A DNA stretch of 64,000 nucleotides, taken from assembly GCF_013459645.1 (NCBI RefSeq), contig NZ_CP054861.1:5382001-5446000 (forward strand), given 5' to 3'. Positions 27,356 to 37,008 of this stretch are shown in pieces. A program made the translations under genes and the position numbers. The notes below the pieces were generated by a model. That model was not told the origin of the DNA, ran no database searches, and saw nothing but the letters and a program-made list of their open reading frames with translations. Every line of letters starts with the position of its first letter. Positions within the stretch are counted from its first letter, which is position 1. Source of the DNA: Martelella sp. NC20 (GTDB taxonomy: Bacteria > Pseudomonadota > Alphaproteobacteria > Rhizobiales > Rhizobiaceae).

Positions 27356-28093
27356 TCAAACCTTGCTTTGCGCATCCCGCCAGGCGACGTACTCGTCCCA
27401 GACCTCATCGGAGAGCGGGTAGTAGCGCTGCAGGTCGGCGCCCTCTGACAGGCGGAGGCGGGAGAATTCCTCCCATTCGGCGTGGCCGCTGCCGGCCTCG
27501 ATCAGCTTTTCGGCGAGCGCGATCGGCACGACCACGGCGCCGTCGTCATCGGCGATGATGATGTCGCCCGGCATCACGAAGGCGCCGCCGCAGGCAACGG
27601 GGACGTTGACGGCATAGGGCACGATATCGGTCTGGGCATGGTAGTTCGGGGTCACGCCGTTCACCCAGATGCCGAGGCCGAGCTTTTTCGCCGGGCCGGA
27701 ATCGCGGATGCAGCCGTCGATGACGACGCCCTGTCCGCCACGGCCCTTGAAGAAGGTCAGCATCATCTCGCCGAAAATGCCGCTCGACATGTCTCCGCGC
27801 GCGTCGACGACGATCATGTCGCCGGCCTTGGCCGGATACATCACATTGCGGTGCAACTGGAGATCAGGGTTGTCGTATTCGCCGCCGGCAAACAGGTCCT
27901 CGCGCTTCGGCATGAACTGCAGCGTCAGCGCCGGGCCGGCGACGCTCTTGCCGCTCACCAGCGCCTTCGGGCCGCGGATGTGACAGTTGCGCAGGCCCAT
28001 GCGGTTGAGCTCGCTGCTCGCGGTCGCGGTGCCGATCGCCGCCAGTGCGTCGCAGGTCTCCCGGCTCGGGCGCTTGATGTCGTGATATTCCAT
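27356..28093 (-). CDS. RraA/HMG-aldolase family protein
   Basis: 245 residues of the RraA fold, which also includes 4-hydroxy-4-methyl-2-oxoglutarate and 4-carboxy-4-hydroxy-2-oxoadipate aldolases. The metal/substrate region is intact: GEMMLTFFKGRGGQGVVI followed by DGCIRDS near residues 110-135 (Arg-Asp pair). It is the last gene of the minus-strand transporter operon, 27 nt after the ATPase gene. That context favours a catabolic aldolase or keto-acid decarboxylase over an RNase E regulator. AGGAAA precedes ATG 28093. Confidence 0.85.
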   Translation of the reverse strand: MEYHDIKRPSRETCDALAAIGTATASSELNRMGLRNCHIRGPKALVSGKSVAGPALTLQFMPKREDLFAGGEYDNPDLQLHRNVMYPAKAGDMIVVDARGDMSSGIFGEMMLTFFKGRGGQGVVIDGCIRDSGPAKKLGLGIWVNGVTPNYHAQTDIVPYAVNVPVACGGAFVMPGDIIIADDDGAVVVPIALAEKLIEAGSGHAEWEEFSRLRLSEGADLQRYYPLSDEVWDEYVAWRDAQSKV

Positions 28094-28120
28094 AAGGGTT
28101 TCCTGTCTCGAAAGGGAGGA

Positions 28121-29179
<1,059 letters not shown>

Positions 29180-29205
29180 GGGCATGTCTCCTTTGCATTG
29201 GCCGC

Positions 29206-30021
29206 TTAGGCGGCGTCGTCCCAGTCGGGCGCCTTGTCCGGGTCAATCAGCCGCATGCCCCGGTCGAGGCCGCGGATGGCGGTCATGTCGTCTGCGCTAA
29301 GGTTCACCGAAAGTGATGCGTAATTCTCCCTGAGCCGTCCGGCATTCGAGGAGGCGGGGATGACGATGTGGCCCTCTTCCATCAGGAAGGCGAGCGCGAC
29401 TGCTGCCGCCGTCACGCCATGGCGGGTGGCGATCTCCGACAGCAGCGGGTCATTGCTGACCCTGCCCTTGGCGAGCGGCATGTAGGCCGTCAGCGGCATG
29501 CCGATGCCGCGGGCATGGTCGCGAAGCTTCGGGCTCTGCAGGAAAGGATGGATCTCGACCTGGTCGGTGGCGAGCACGCCCTTGCCAAGCAACGCCTCGG
29601 CGCGCTTCAGGTGGCCGATCGGGAAATTCGAAACGCCGATATTGCGGGCAAAACCCCGCGCCTTCGCCTCGGCAAGCGCCTCCATATAGTCCTCAAATGG
29701 CACGGCGTCCTTTGCGGAGGGCCAGTGGATCAGAAGCAGGTCGACATGATCAAGGGCGAGCGTTTCGAGGCTTTTCTCGACGCTCGGCATGAAATCGCCT
29801 TTGGCTAGGTTTGTGTCCGCGACCTTGGTGGTGACGAAGAAGGCATCGCGGGCGAGGCCGGAACGGGCGATGGCGCGGCCGACATTCTCCTCCGTGCCGT
29901 AGCTCTGGGCGGTGTCGATATGGCGATAGCCGATCTCGATTGCGGAAAGCAGGGCGGTGAGGCCGTCCTCGCCGGTGCGGCCGAAGGTGCCGAGGCCGAG
30001 TTTCGGGATCGTGGTGTTCAT
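29206..30021 (-). CDS. Aldo/keto reductase (second of two)
   Basis: 271 residues, paralogous to the reductase at 19790. Tetrad: Asp and Tyr in [11 protein letters not shown], Lys in FVTTKVAD, His in LIHWPS. Cofactor-site motifs IGVSNF and [14 protein letters not shown] are present, and both proteins end in a PDWD sequence. It lies between permease and ATPase genes in one minus-strand operon, so it probably acts on the imported sugar or sugar acid. Confidence 0.9.
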   Translation of the reverse strand: MNTTIPKLGLGTFGRTGEDGLTALLSAIEIGYRHIDTAQSYGTEENVGRAIARSGLARDAFFVTTKVADTNLAKGDFMPSVEKSLETLALDHVDLLLIHWPSAKDAVPFEDYMEALAEAKARGFARNIGVSNFPIGHLKRAEALLGKGVLATDQVEIHPFLQSPKLRDHARGIGMPLTAYMPLAKGRVSNDPLLSEIATRHGVTAAAVALAFLMEEGHIVIPASSNAGRLRENYASLSVNLSADDMTAIRGLDRGMRLIDPDKAPDWDDAA

Positions 30022-30025
30022 GGGG

Positions 30026-30856
30026 TCAGCCCTTGGTGGCGCCGGCCATGATGCCGCCGACGAACAGTCTTTGCATGGAGAGGAACAGCACCGCGATCGG
30101 CACTGTCATGATCATCGAGGCGGCCATCACGGCGCCCCAGTCGGTGTTGAACTCGGTGGTGAATTCGGCAAGCCCGATCGGCAGCGTCTTCACCGAGGAA
30201 TCGGTGGCGAAGCAGAGCGCGAAAATGAATTCGTTCCAGGTGGTGACGAAGGCATAGACGGCGACTGCGACCAGCCCCGGAACCGACAGCGGCAAGGTAA
30301 TGCGGAACAGCACGCCCATCCGCGAGGTGCCGTCGATGATCGCCGCCTCCTCGAGGTCGACCGGGATCGCCTTGAAATAGCTGGTCAGCATCCAGACCGA
30401 GAGCGGCAGCGTGATGATCAGGTAGACCAGGATCAGGCCGAGATAGGTGTTGACCAGCCCGAGATAGCGCAACGTCACGAACAGCGGCACGATGATCGCC
30501 GCGGTCGGCAGAAGCTGGCCGATCAGCACGAAGGACTGGTAATAGGTTTTGCCCTTGAAGTTGAAGCGCGCGAAGCCGTAGGAGGCGAAGATCGCGAGGA
30601 TCAGGGCGAGCAGGGTGGAACCGACCGAGATCACCACGCTGTTCAGGAAATAGCGTGGGATATTGCTGTCGAACAGCACGGTCTTGTAGTTGGCGAGCGT
30701 CGGGTTCTCCGGGATCCAGGTCGGCGGCACGGTATAGAGTTCGCGCAGCACCTTGATCGACGAAATGCCCATCCACAGGAACGGAAACAGGCAGATACCG
30801 GCAACGGCGAGCGAGGCGGCCAGGATGATCAGGCTTGCGGGCAGGGACCGTCTCAT
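30026..30856 (-). CDS. Carbohydrate ABC transporter permease (MalG-like)
   Basis: 276 residues, about six membrane helices starting with LIILAASLAVAGICLFPFLW, and an EAA loop (DLEEAAIIDGTSRMGVLFRI) near residue 165. ATG 30856 overlaps the stop of the upstream permease gene (ATGA), so the operon-internal start is secure; the same frame continues further upstream without function. Its stop is 4 nt before the reductase start. Confidence 0.9.
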   Translation of the reverse strand: MRRSLPASLIILAASLAVAGICLFPFLWMGISSIKVLRELYTVPPTWIPENPTLANYKTVLFDSNIPRYFLNSVVISVGSTLLALILAIFASYGFARFNFKGKTYYQSFVLIGQLLPTAAIIVPLFVTLRYLGLVNTYLGLILVYLIITLPLSVWMLTSYFKAIPVDLEEAAIIDGTSRMGVLFRITLPLSVPGLVAVAVYAFVTTWNEFIFALCFATDSSVKTLPIGLAEFTTEFNTDWGAVMAASMIMTVPIAVLFLSMQRLFVGGIMAGATKG

Positions 30857-31713
30857 CGGGCGACCTCGTTGTTGGACGTCAGGAAGCGGATATAGATCGC
30901 GACGATCACCATCGCGAAGGCGAAGAACATTACCGACAGCGCGGCGGCCTGGTTGAACTGGAAGGATTCGAACGCCAGCCGGAAGATCTGGATCGGGGTG
31001 ATCAGTGTCAGGTTCGCCGGCCCGCCCCGGGTGATGGCGTAGATCGTGGTGATGTGGTTCAGCCCCCAGATCACCAGCAGCAGGGTGACGGCGATGATCA
31101 CCGGGCGCACCTGTGGCAGGGTGATGTAGATCACCTCGTCCCAGAAGCTCGCGCCGTCGACGCGGGCGGCCTCGTAGAGGTCCTTCGGGATCGACTGCAG
31201 GCCGGCCAGCACCATGATGGCGACGAAGGGGAACAGCTTCCAGACATTGATCGCGATCATCGCCGGCATGACGGTGTTCGGATTGGTGAGCCAGCCGACC
31301 GGCTTGTCGAGCACGCCGGTGGAGGTCATCATGTAGTTGATGATGCCGAACTCGGTATGGAACATCCACGCCCAGGTGGTGGCGGCGACGATGCCGGGTA
31401 CCACCCACGGGATCACGGCGACAGCGCGCAGCGCGCCGCGGAAACGGAATTCCTGGTTGAGCAGGATCGCGGTCGCCGTGCCGAGCACCACCTGGAACAC
31501 GATCGAGCCGCCGACCCACCACAGCGTGTTGATGAAGGCCTGCGGGGTCGCGCGCGATCTCAGCACATTGACGAAATTGTTGGCGCCGACATAGTTGCCG
31601 CGCACGTCGGTGACGCTGAGGATACCGGTATAGACCACCGGATAGGCGATCAGGAGCAGCAGCATCAGCACTGCCGGCAGGGCAAACAGCAAGCCTGTCG
31701 AGGGCCGTTTCAT
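30853..31713 (-). CDS. Carbohydrate ABC transporter permease (MalF-like)
   Basis: 286 residues. First helix GLLFALPAVLMLLLLIAYPV, EAA loop (DLYEAARVDGASFWDEVIYI) near residue 180, and a final helix near the C-terminus. ATG 31713 is chosen because GGAG lies 7 nt upstream; ATG 31719 would be too close to it. A gap of about 235 nt containing hairpins and repeats separates it from the binding-protein gene. Confidence 0.9.
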   Translation of the reverse strand: MKRPSTGLLFALPAVLMLLLLIAYPVVYTGILSVTDVRGNYVGANNFVNVLRSRATPQAFINTLWWVGGSIVFQVVLGTATAILLNQEFRFRGALRAVAVIPWVVPGIVAATTWAWMFHTEFGIINYMMTSTGVLDKPVGWLTNPNTVMPAMIAINVWKLFPFVAIMVLAGLQSIPKDLYEAARVDGASFWDEVIYITLPQVRPVIIAVTLLLVIWGLNHITTIYAITRGGPANLTLITPIQIFRLAFESFQFNQAAALSVMFFAFAMVIVAIYIRFLTSNNEVAR

Positions 31714-31765
31714 GGTCATTCTCCGTAAAGGCTGCCGGGTCCCGGATGGTCCGGCCTGTTTCGGC

Positions 31766-31890
31766 CTCCCGCTTGAGGGAGAGATGCCGCAACGTCGGGT
31801 GAAGGCGCCTCGCAACAAGGTTCGCGCGCTTGGGAGTGACGCGATGCCGTCCTCCGACTTTTCACGACATCTCACCCTCAAGGGGGAGAC
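31766..31890. repeat. Cluster of rhizobial-type short repeats
   Basis: Within the gap between binding-protein and permease genes, CTCCC-GCTTGA-GGGAG (31766-31781) and a later CTCACCCTCAAGGGGGAG (about 31871-31888) face each other. They look like two halves of a longer mosaic repeat element. No coding sequence was recognised here. Confidence 0.4.
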
Positions 31891-31910
31891 TGGTCGAAGC
31901 TCCGGACAAG

Positions 31911-31936
31911 CCCCCGGAGCGGCGAGGCTCCGGGGG
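31911..31936 (-). terminator. Strong hairpin downstream of the binding-protein gene
   Basis: A 10-bp perfect stem (CCCCCGGAGC / GCTCCGGGGG) with a 6-nt loop lies 14 nt after the binding-protein stop. There is no T run on the minus strand, so partial termination or 3'-end protection is likely. This would give more binding protein than permease, a common design in ABC operons. Confidence 0.6.
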
Positions 31937-31949
31937 TGGCTCTGGTCGG

Positions 31950-33176
31950 TTACTGGTCGAGAAGCGCCTGGATGTCCTCAGCCGCGAGGTCCATGGATTC
32001 CTGGGCGGTCTGCTGGCCGAGCAGGATGCGCTGGATGCCGTCGAAATAGGCCTGGGTGATCTGCACCCAGTTCTTGTGGATCGGCAGCGGCCGGGCATAG
32101 GGCAGCATGTCCTTGTAGACCTGCAGCAGCGGCGTGTTGAACCGCTCCATGTCCATGGCGGATTTGCGGGCCGGGAAGGTATCCGTGTAGTTGCCCATGT
32201 TCTCCGCCTCGGTCAGGAAGCTGATCAGCGTCTTGGCGTCGTCCGGATTGGGGGCGTCCTTCGGGATGACGAAGCTCCAGCCGGCGAGAATGCCGGAGGT
32301 TTCCTTGCCGTCGGGATAGGGCGTCATCATCACGCCGATATCGATGTTCGGATTTTCCTGCTGGATCGAGGCGAGGTCGAACTGGCCGGACTGGTACATC
32401 GACACGGTGTTGGCGATGAACAGGCGGCGGTTGGCCGTGCCGTCATTCTCGAGCGTCGAGGCCGGCGAGGAGCCGTCCTTGTAGAAATTGGTCCAGTATT
32501 CGACCGCCTCGACGGCGGCTTTCTCGTTGACGGTCGCCTTGGTCAGGTCGTCGGAGACGATGGTGCCGCCATTCATCCAGATGAACGGAAGCGAGCGATA
32601 AAGCGTGTTGCCGACCTCGCCGCCGCCGGTGATGGCGAAGCCGTAATGGTTGTCCTTGCTGAGCGTCGCGGCCACGGTCTTCAACTCTTCCCAGGTCTTC
32701 GGCGGGCTGTCCGGATCGAGCCCGGCGGCCGAGAAATCACCGCGGTTGTAGATCACGGCCATGGTCTCGATACGGTAGGGGATGGCGTAGAGCTCGCCGT
32801 CATAGGTGACGTAGTCGAGCGCGGCCTTGACGTAGTCGTCCCTGTCCTCGATCACGTCGCCGAGTGGTTGCACCAGATTGCCCTCGGCATAGCCGTTCAC
32901 CCACGGGCTCTGGACGTCGATGATGTCGGGCGTCGAGCCGGACATCAGGGTCGTGATGATGCGCTGCGGCAGGCCGTTGGTGGTGGTGATCTCGAGATTG
33001 ACCCTGATATCGGGATGGGCTTCCTCGAAGGCGGCCTTCAGCTTCTGGGCGCGCGCCTCGTTGAAGTTGGGCGTCCACCAGGTGACGTCGCCGGCAAAGG
33101 CCATTCCGGACGCGAGCGTCAGCGCCGATACCGAGATGGCGACGAGCGCCGAAAATTTCATCGCGGTCATTGTCAT
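31950..33176 (-). CDS. Carbohydrate ABC transporter binding protein (family 1), second system
   Basis: 408 residues. Signal peptide MTMTAMKFSALVAISVSALT...AFA, then mature DVTWWTPNFNEARAQKL and SBP_bac_1 features (LMSGSTPDIIDVQSPW, GRLFIANTVSMYQ-like loops). GGAGGAAAC sets ATG 33176; ATG 33170 and 33161 are alternatives. It is the first gene of the operon running down to 27356, with a 432-nt upstream region carrying a proposed IclR site. Confidence 0.9.
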   Translation of the reverse strand: MTMTAMKFSALVAISVSALTLASGMAFAGDVTWWTPNFNEARAQKLKAAFEEAHPDIRVNLEITTTNGLPQRIITTLMSGSTPDIIDVQSPWVNGYAEGNLVQPLGDVIEDRDDYVKAALDYVTYDGELYAIPYRIETMAVIYNRGDFSAAGLDPDSPPKTWEELKTVAATLSKDNHYGFAITGGGEVGNTLYRSLPFIWMNGGTIVSDDLTKATVNEKAAVEAVEYWTNFYKDGSSPASTLENDGTANRRLFIANTVSMYQSGQFDLASIQQENPNIDIGVMMTPYPDGKETSGILAGWSFVIPKDAPNPDDAKTLISFLTEAENMGNYTDTFPARKSAMDMERFNTPLLQVYKDMLPYARPLPIHKNWVQITQAYFDGIQRILLGQQTAQESMDLAAEDIQALLDQ

Positions 33177-33351
33177 GTTTCCTCCATTGCCACGGCGTCT
33201 TGCCGCGGCATCTCCCATGCGTCCGCGCCGGGCCTCCCGCCCGCCGGTCGCGCTCCTCCTGCCGTCAGCGGGACGGCCTCTCATGTGGCAACTGCCCGCA
33301 GCGGCGGACAGTTCGCGAACCGCTGGAAAATCTCCTGCTTCAATTCGATAA

Positions 33352-33383
33352 GTTCAAATATGAATAATATCAGTTCGCAATTT
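33352..33383. promoter_or_regulatory. Candidate IclR-1 operator A
   Basis: The stretch contains TTCAAATATGAA followed 5 nt later by CAGTTC. It aligns with 36136-36167 (TTCATATATGAA, then CAGTTC) at the same spacing. Site A precedes the sugar transporter operon, and site B precedes the iclR gene itself. Confidence 0.55.
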
Positions 33384-33561
33384 AACTATGATCTTGAACT
33401 TCCCTTAAGTCAAGTCGAGGGCACGAGGGATTTTCGTTGAAACAAGTCATTGAAAATAAATTATTATTTTTGAGAAGGCATCGACACGCACGCAGACCGC
33501 GAGCAAATTGCGCGCTCCTGCTGATCGTCAGGTTGCGAGTTCAAATACGAACAGAGGGAGT

Positions 33562-33601
33562 GCAACAAGGCTCGGGCAGCCACACGAGCCGGGCCTTGTT
33601 G
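33562..33601 (-). terminator. Terminator-like hairpin after the amidohydrolase gene
   Basis: CAACAAGGCTCGG and CCGGGCCTTGTTG arms pair with one mismatch over a loop of about 12 nt, just beyond the amidohydrolase stop. The T-rich tail is weak on either strand. It may act in both directions. Confidence 0.5.
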
Positions 33602-33608
33602 TTGCAAC

Positions 33609-34778
33609 TCAGTAGCGCCGCGCGTCCTCGCGTCCGTCATCGACCGGCGTGGCCGGTTCGCCGGCGCGCATGGTCATGACGTTTTCGAGTTTCATCCGGC
33701 TCTTGCGGGTGGCGCCGAGGGAATCGATGAAGGTGAAATCGCCCTCGGCGAGCCGAAACAGCGCGATATCGGCCTCGCCGCCTTCCGCAAGCCGGCCGAG
33801 TTCCGGGCGGCCGAGCACATCGGCCGGGGCCGAGGTCGCAAGCCGCAGCACCTCGGCGAGCGGCATGCCGAGCGCCAGGAATTTCGCCATCACATGCGGC
33901 AGGTCGAAGACCGGGCCGGCGATGTTGTGGGCGTGCAGGTCGGTGCTGATCGCATCGAAGGCGAGGCCATCGGCAAGCGCCGCCTCGGCATGGGTGAAGG
34001 AAAAGCTCGCGCCGCCATGGCCGACGTCGAGGCGCACGCCACGCGCGATCGCATCCTTCAGCGCCGGCTTGATCCGGCCGTCAGCCCCGATCGATGCGCC
34101 GCCGGGCGCGGGATTGAAGATATGGGTCAGGATGTCGCCGGCCTTCAGGAACGGCAGCACCTCCTCCAGCACCGGCGGGGCGAGCCCGACATGGACCATC
34201 AGCGGTACGCCCAGCATATCGGCGGCCTCGCGGGCAAGCGGCAGGACGACCCCGGCATTGCCGCCGGTGGCATTGTTGCTGGCGCGCAGCTTGATGCCGG
34301 CGACCTCACCGGGAAACTGCCGCGCGATCCGGCCGATTTCCTTCAGGTCGGCGAAGCGCCAGTCGCACAGCTCCCCGACCTCGAGGCTGAGATTGCCGGC
34401 GGGCGTCAGCCCGATATAGGAGAGGTTCAGGAACGGGATGATCCGCATCCGCGCGGATTTTATCACGTGGTGGTAAAATCCCTCGAAGGTCGCGGCCCCC
34501 GCCGAGCCGCAATCGACCCAGGTGGTGACGCCGCTCCTCGGCCCGATCTTGTCGGCATTGACGCCGAGCAGGGTTCCGGCCCAGTAGGCATGGGTGTGCA
34601 GGTCGACGAGGCCGGGCATGACCAGCAGGCCGCCGGCCTCAATCACCTGATGGCCGTCCGGCAAGATGTCCGGCGCGATCGCGGTAATCCGGGTGCCTTC
34701 GGTCGCGACATCGGCGATGGCATCGAAGCCGGAGGCCGGATCGATGATCCGGCCGCCCCTGATGAGAAATTTCGCCAT
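33609..34778 (-). CDS. Amidohydrolase/deacetylase-family metallohydrolase (dihydroorotase-like)
   Basis: 389-residue amidohydrolase-superfamily TIM barrel. Metal-ligand motif GLVDLHTHAYW (HxH, about residues 55-65), a region around KLRASN that may supply the bridging Lys, His residues in MVHVG and ILTHIFNP, and Asp in AISTDLHAHN near residue 275. The family hydrolyses cyclic amides, lactones or N-acyl groups. It follows the enolase-superfamily gene by 5 nt, so the two are co-expressed. Ring opening or deacylation of a sugar-acid derivative is plausible but unproven. Confidence 0.85.
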   Translation of the reverse strand: MAKFLIRGGRIIDPASGFDAIADVATEGTRITAIAPDILPDGHQVIEAGGLLVMPGLVDLHTHAYWAGTLLGVNADKIGPRSGVTTWVDCGSAGAATFEGFYHHVIKSARMRIIPFLNLSYIGLTPAGNLSLEVGELCDWRFADLKEIGRIARQFPGEVAGIKLRASNNATGGNAGVVLPLAREAADMLGVPLMVHVGLAPPVLEEVLPFLKAGDILTHIFNPAPGGASIGADGRIKPALKDAIARGVRLDVGHGGASFSFTHAEAALADGLAFDAISTDLHAHNIAGPVFDLPHVMAKFLALGMPLAEVLRLATSAPADVLGRPELGRLAEGGEADIALFRLAEGDFTFIDSLGATRKSRMKLENVMTMRAGEPATPVDDGREDARRY

Positions 34779-34783
34779 CGTTC

Positions 34784-35956
34784 TCAGTCGTTCCCGGTCA
34801 GCGTTTCCGCGCCGGTCGCGATCCCCTTGGTGTTCATCGAGCCGTCGAACAGCGGCACGTCATAGGGCTCGTAGGGGAAGTTGGCGCAGGCCTCCTCGAT
34901 CAGTTCGACGCCGAGGCCGGGCGCGGTCGGGGCCAGGAGATCGCCATTGTCGAAGCGCAGCGTCTCCTTCACCAGCGTCTTGCGCCACGGCACGTCGACC
35001 GACACCGTCTCGAAGATCGCGAAGTTCGGGATCGCCACTGAAGTATGCAGCGTCATCGCATTCATCACCGGCCCGACCGGATTGTGCGGGGCGAGCGGGA
35101 TCAGGTGGGCATGGGCGAGATGGGCGATGCGCTTGGTCTCCGAAAGCCCGCCGAAATGCGAGACATCGGTCTGCAGCACGTCGACGGCGTGCTTGGAGAG
35201 CGCCTCCAGCACCTTGCCCGGCTCGAACCAACGCTCGCCGGCGGCGATCTCGACCGGCGAGTTGGCGCGCACCTCGGCCAGCGCATCGATGTTTTCCGGT
35301 GGTGTCGGCTCTTCGATCCAGCGCAGGTCGAAACGGGCGAGTTCCCGGCACATCGCGATCGCCGTCGGCACGTTGAGCCGGCCATGGACGTCGAGCATCA
35401 GGTCGATATCGGGGCCGACGGCATCGCGCACGGCGCCCACGATCTCGATGGTCTCGCGGCGCTGTTTGCGGCTCATCTCTAGGTCGGCGACGTCGAAGGG
35501 GTCCCATTTCAGCGCCCGGTAGCCCATCCGCACGGCGTTGCGGGCGCGCTCGGCATATTCGTCCGGCGTGGTTGCGCCGAAGAACCAGTGGTTAGCGTAG
35601 CAGGCGATGCGGTCGCGGTATTTGCCGCCGAGCAGCTCGAACACCGGTACGCCGAGCGCCTTGCCCTTGATGTCGAGCAGGGCGGCGTCGATGGCGCCGA
35701 GCGCGGTGCGGAACACGGCGCCGGTGCGCCAGTAGCTGTCGCGGTGCAACCGCTCGATGATCGCGTCGCTGGCGAACGGGTCGTGGCCGATCAGCGCGCG
35801 TTCGAGTTCGTGGAGCGCCGAGACGATGGTTTCGGTCTTCCATTCGAGCGTCGCCTCGCCGACGCCGTCGATGCCGTCATCGGTATAGAGCTTGACGAAC
35901 ACGAAATTGGTGCGCGAGACATTGGCGACGAAGGTTTTGAGCTTGGTGATCTTCAT
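34784..35956 (-). CDS. Mandelate racemase/muconate lactonizing family enzyme (galactonate-dehydratase-like)
   Basis: 390 residues. N-terminal capping domain, then an enolase-superfamily barrel with DVHGRLNVPTA (Asp plus catalytic His, about residue 200), Glu in WIEEPTPP, Glu in AAGERWF, Asp in QTDVSHFGG and His in APHNPVGPV. The Asp-x-His at the first metal position is typical of acid-sugar dehydratases. ATG 35956 gives the family N-terminus MKITKLKTFVANVSRTNFVF; its ribosome-binding site is weak. It heads a two-gene operon with the amidohydrolase and is divergent from iclR. Substrate, likely an aldonate or similar sugar acid, is not fixed. Confidence 0.85.
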   Translation of the reverse strand: MKITKLKTFVANVSRTNFVFVKLYTDDGIDGVGEATLEWKTETIVSALHELERALIGHDPFASDAIIERLHRDSYWRTGAVFRTALGAIDAALLDIKGKALGVPVFELLGGKYRDRIACYANHWFFGATTPDEYAERARNAVRMGYRALKWDPFDVADLEMSRKQRRETIEIVGAVRDAVGPDIDLMLDVHGRLNVPTAIAMCRELARFDLRWIEEPTPPENIDALAEVRANSPVEIAAGERWFEPGKVLEALSKHAVDVLQTDVSHFGGLSETKRIAHLAHAHLIPLAPHNPVGPVMNAMTLHTSVAIPNFAIFETVSVDVPWRKTLVKETLRFDNGDLLAPTAPGLGVELIEEACANFPYEPYDVPLFDGSMNTKGIATGAETLTGND

Positions 35957-36135
35957 GTCCGGACGGGCCCTTGCTGTCGAAACGGGATGCCGGCGCCGGC
36001 GGGTGGCCACCCGGGCCTATGCGCCTGTCGCCGAGCGGCCGGACCCTCTGGTCCCACCGGCTTTTTGCTACTAGACTAACCGGGTTCGCGCCTTTGCCGC
36101 GCGGTTTCCTCCCCGTGAACTGGATTCCTTTGCCA

Positions 36136-36167
36136 ATTCATATATGAACTATTGCAGTTCAATTGTT
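36136..36167. promoter_or_regulatory. Candidate IclR-1 operator B
   Basis: TTCATATATGAA palindrome followed by CAGTTC, matching site A at 33352. It lies between the divergent dehydratase-like gene and iclR, 47 nt from the iclR start. This position suits autoregulation and control of the divergent operon. Confidence 0.6.
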
Positions 36168-36213
36168 AATGCTATAATCCGTTCCGCCAGAAAGTCAATC
36201 AAGCCGGGGATGC

Positions 36214-37008
36214 ATGGAACAGTCGGTCGAACCCGCCGCGCAGAAACACACAGTTCCGGTCATCGACCGGATGATGGAAGTGCTTGGCCTTTTGGAGCGT
36301 CGGCCGGACGGGATGACCATCCGCGACCTGTCGAAGGCGCTCGACCAGCCGCGCACCACGGTCTATCGCATCCTCAACACGCTGCAGGTCCATCAGGTCG
36401 TGCGCCGCGACGATGACGGTTTTTACTATCTCGGCGCACGGCTGCTGCAACTCGCCGCGCAGGTCGCCGGCAGTTCGGGACAGGTCGATATCGCGGCGCT
36501 GAGCCAGCCGGTGCTCGACCAGCTTGCCGACGAGATCGGTGAGAGCTGCAAGCTCTCGGTGCTTGATGACAAGGGCTTGCTGGTGATCGCGGTGTCACAG
36601 GGGCGGCGCGATTACGCGCTGTCGGTCACGCCCGGCCAGCGCATGCCGGCCCATGTCGGCGCGGCCGGCAAGTTGCTGCTCTCCCATCTCGACGGAGCCG
36701 AGCTGGAAAGCCGGCTCGCTAAGCCGCTCGTGGCGATGACCGCGAAATCGGTGACCGATCCGCAGCGCCTGCGCCGCGAGTTGGTGCGCATCCGCAAGCA
36801 GGGCTACGGCCATGACGCGGGCGAGCACATGGCGAGCATCCAGGCCGTGTCCGCGCCGGTCTATGATCGCGCGGGCAAGATGCTGGCGGCGATCAGCGTT
36901 CCCTTCCTCAGGGGTACAGAGCAGGAGCGCATCGATGAAATCCGCGAGGCCGTCATCAAGGCCGCAAAGGGCCTGACGGCAGCACTCAAGGCACAGGCCA
37001 TTCCATGA
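36214..37008 (+). CDS. IclR-family transcriptional regulator 1
   Basis: 264 residues. N-terminal winged helix (VIDRMMEVLGLLERRPDGM, IRDLSKALDQPRTTVYRILN) and C-terminal IclR effector domain (VLDQLADEIGESCKLSVLD to the end) with GAAGKLLLSH. ATG 36214 follows GGGGA. Its stop overlaps the start of the second enolase-superfamily gene (ATGA), so regulator and enzyme are one transcript. It probably controls both that enzyme and the transporter/amidohydrolase operons through sites A and B. Confidence 0.92.
   Translation: MEQSVEPAAQKHTVPVIDRMMEVLGLLERRPDGMTIRDLSKALDQPRTTVYRILNTLQVHQVVRRDDDGFYYLGARLLQLAAQVAGSSGQVDIAALSQPVLDQLADEIGESCKLSVLDDKGLLVIAVSQGRRDYALSVTPGQRMPAHVGAAGKLLLSHLDGAELESRLAKPLVAMTAKSVTDPQRLRRELVRIRKQGYGHDAGEHMASIQAVSAPVYDRAGKMLAAISVPFLRGTEQERIDEIREAVIKAAKGLTAALKAQAIP

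Larger units (their letters stand above)
33177..33608. promoter_or_regulatory. Intergenic control region of the second sugar operon
   Basis: 432 nt without a credible gene. It holds the binding-protein promoter, an AT-rich stretch around 33340-33475, the IclR-1 candidate site at 33352-33383 and, near the left-running amidohydrolase gene, a terminator-like inverted repeat. Confidence 0.6.

Noticed and set aside
31830..33440. 536-codon plus-strand frame over the binding-protein gene
   Set aside because: Antisense to a signal-peptide-bearing binding protein; no recognisable features.
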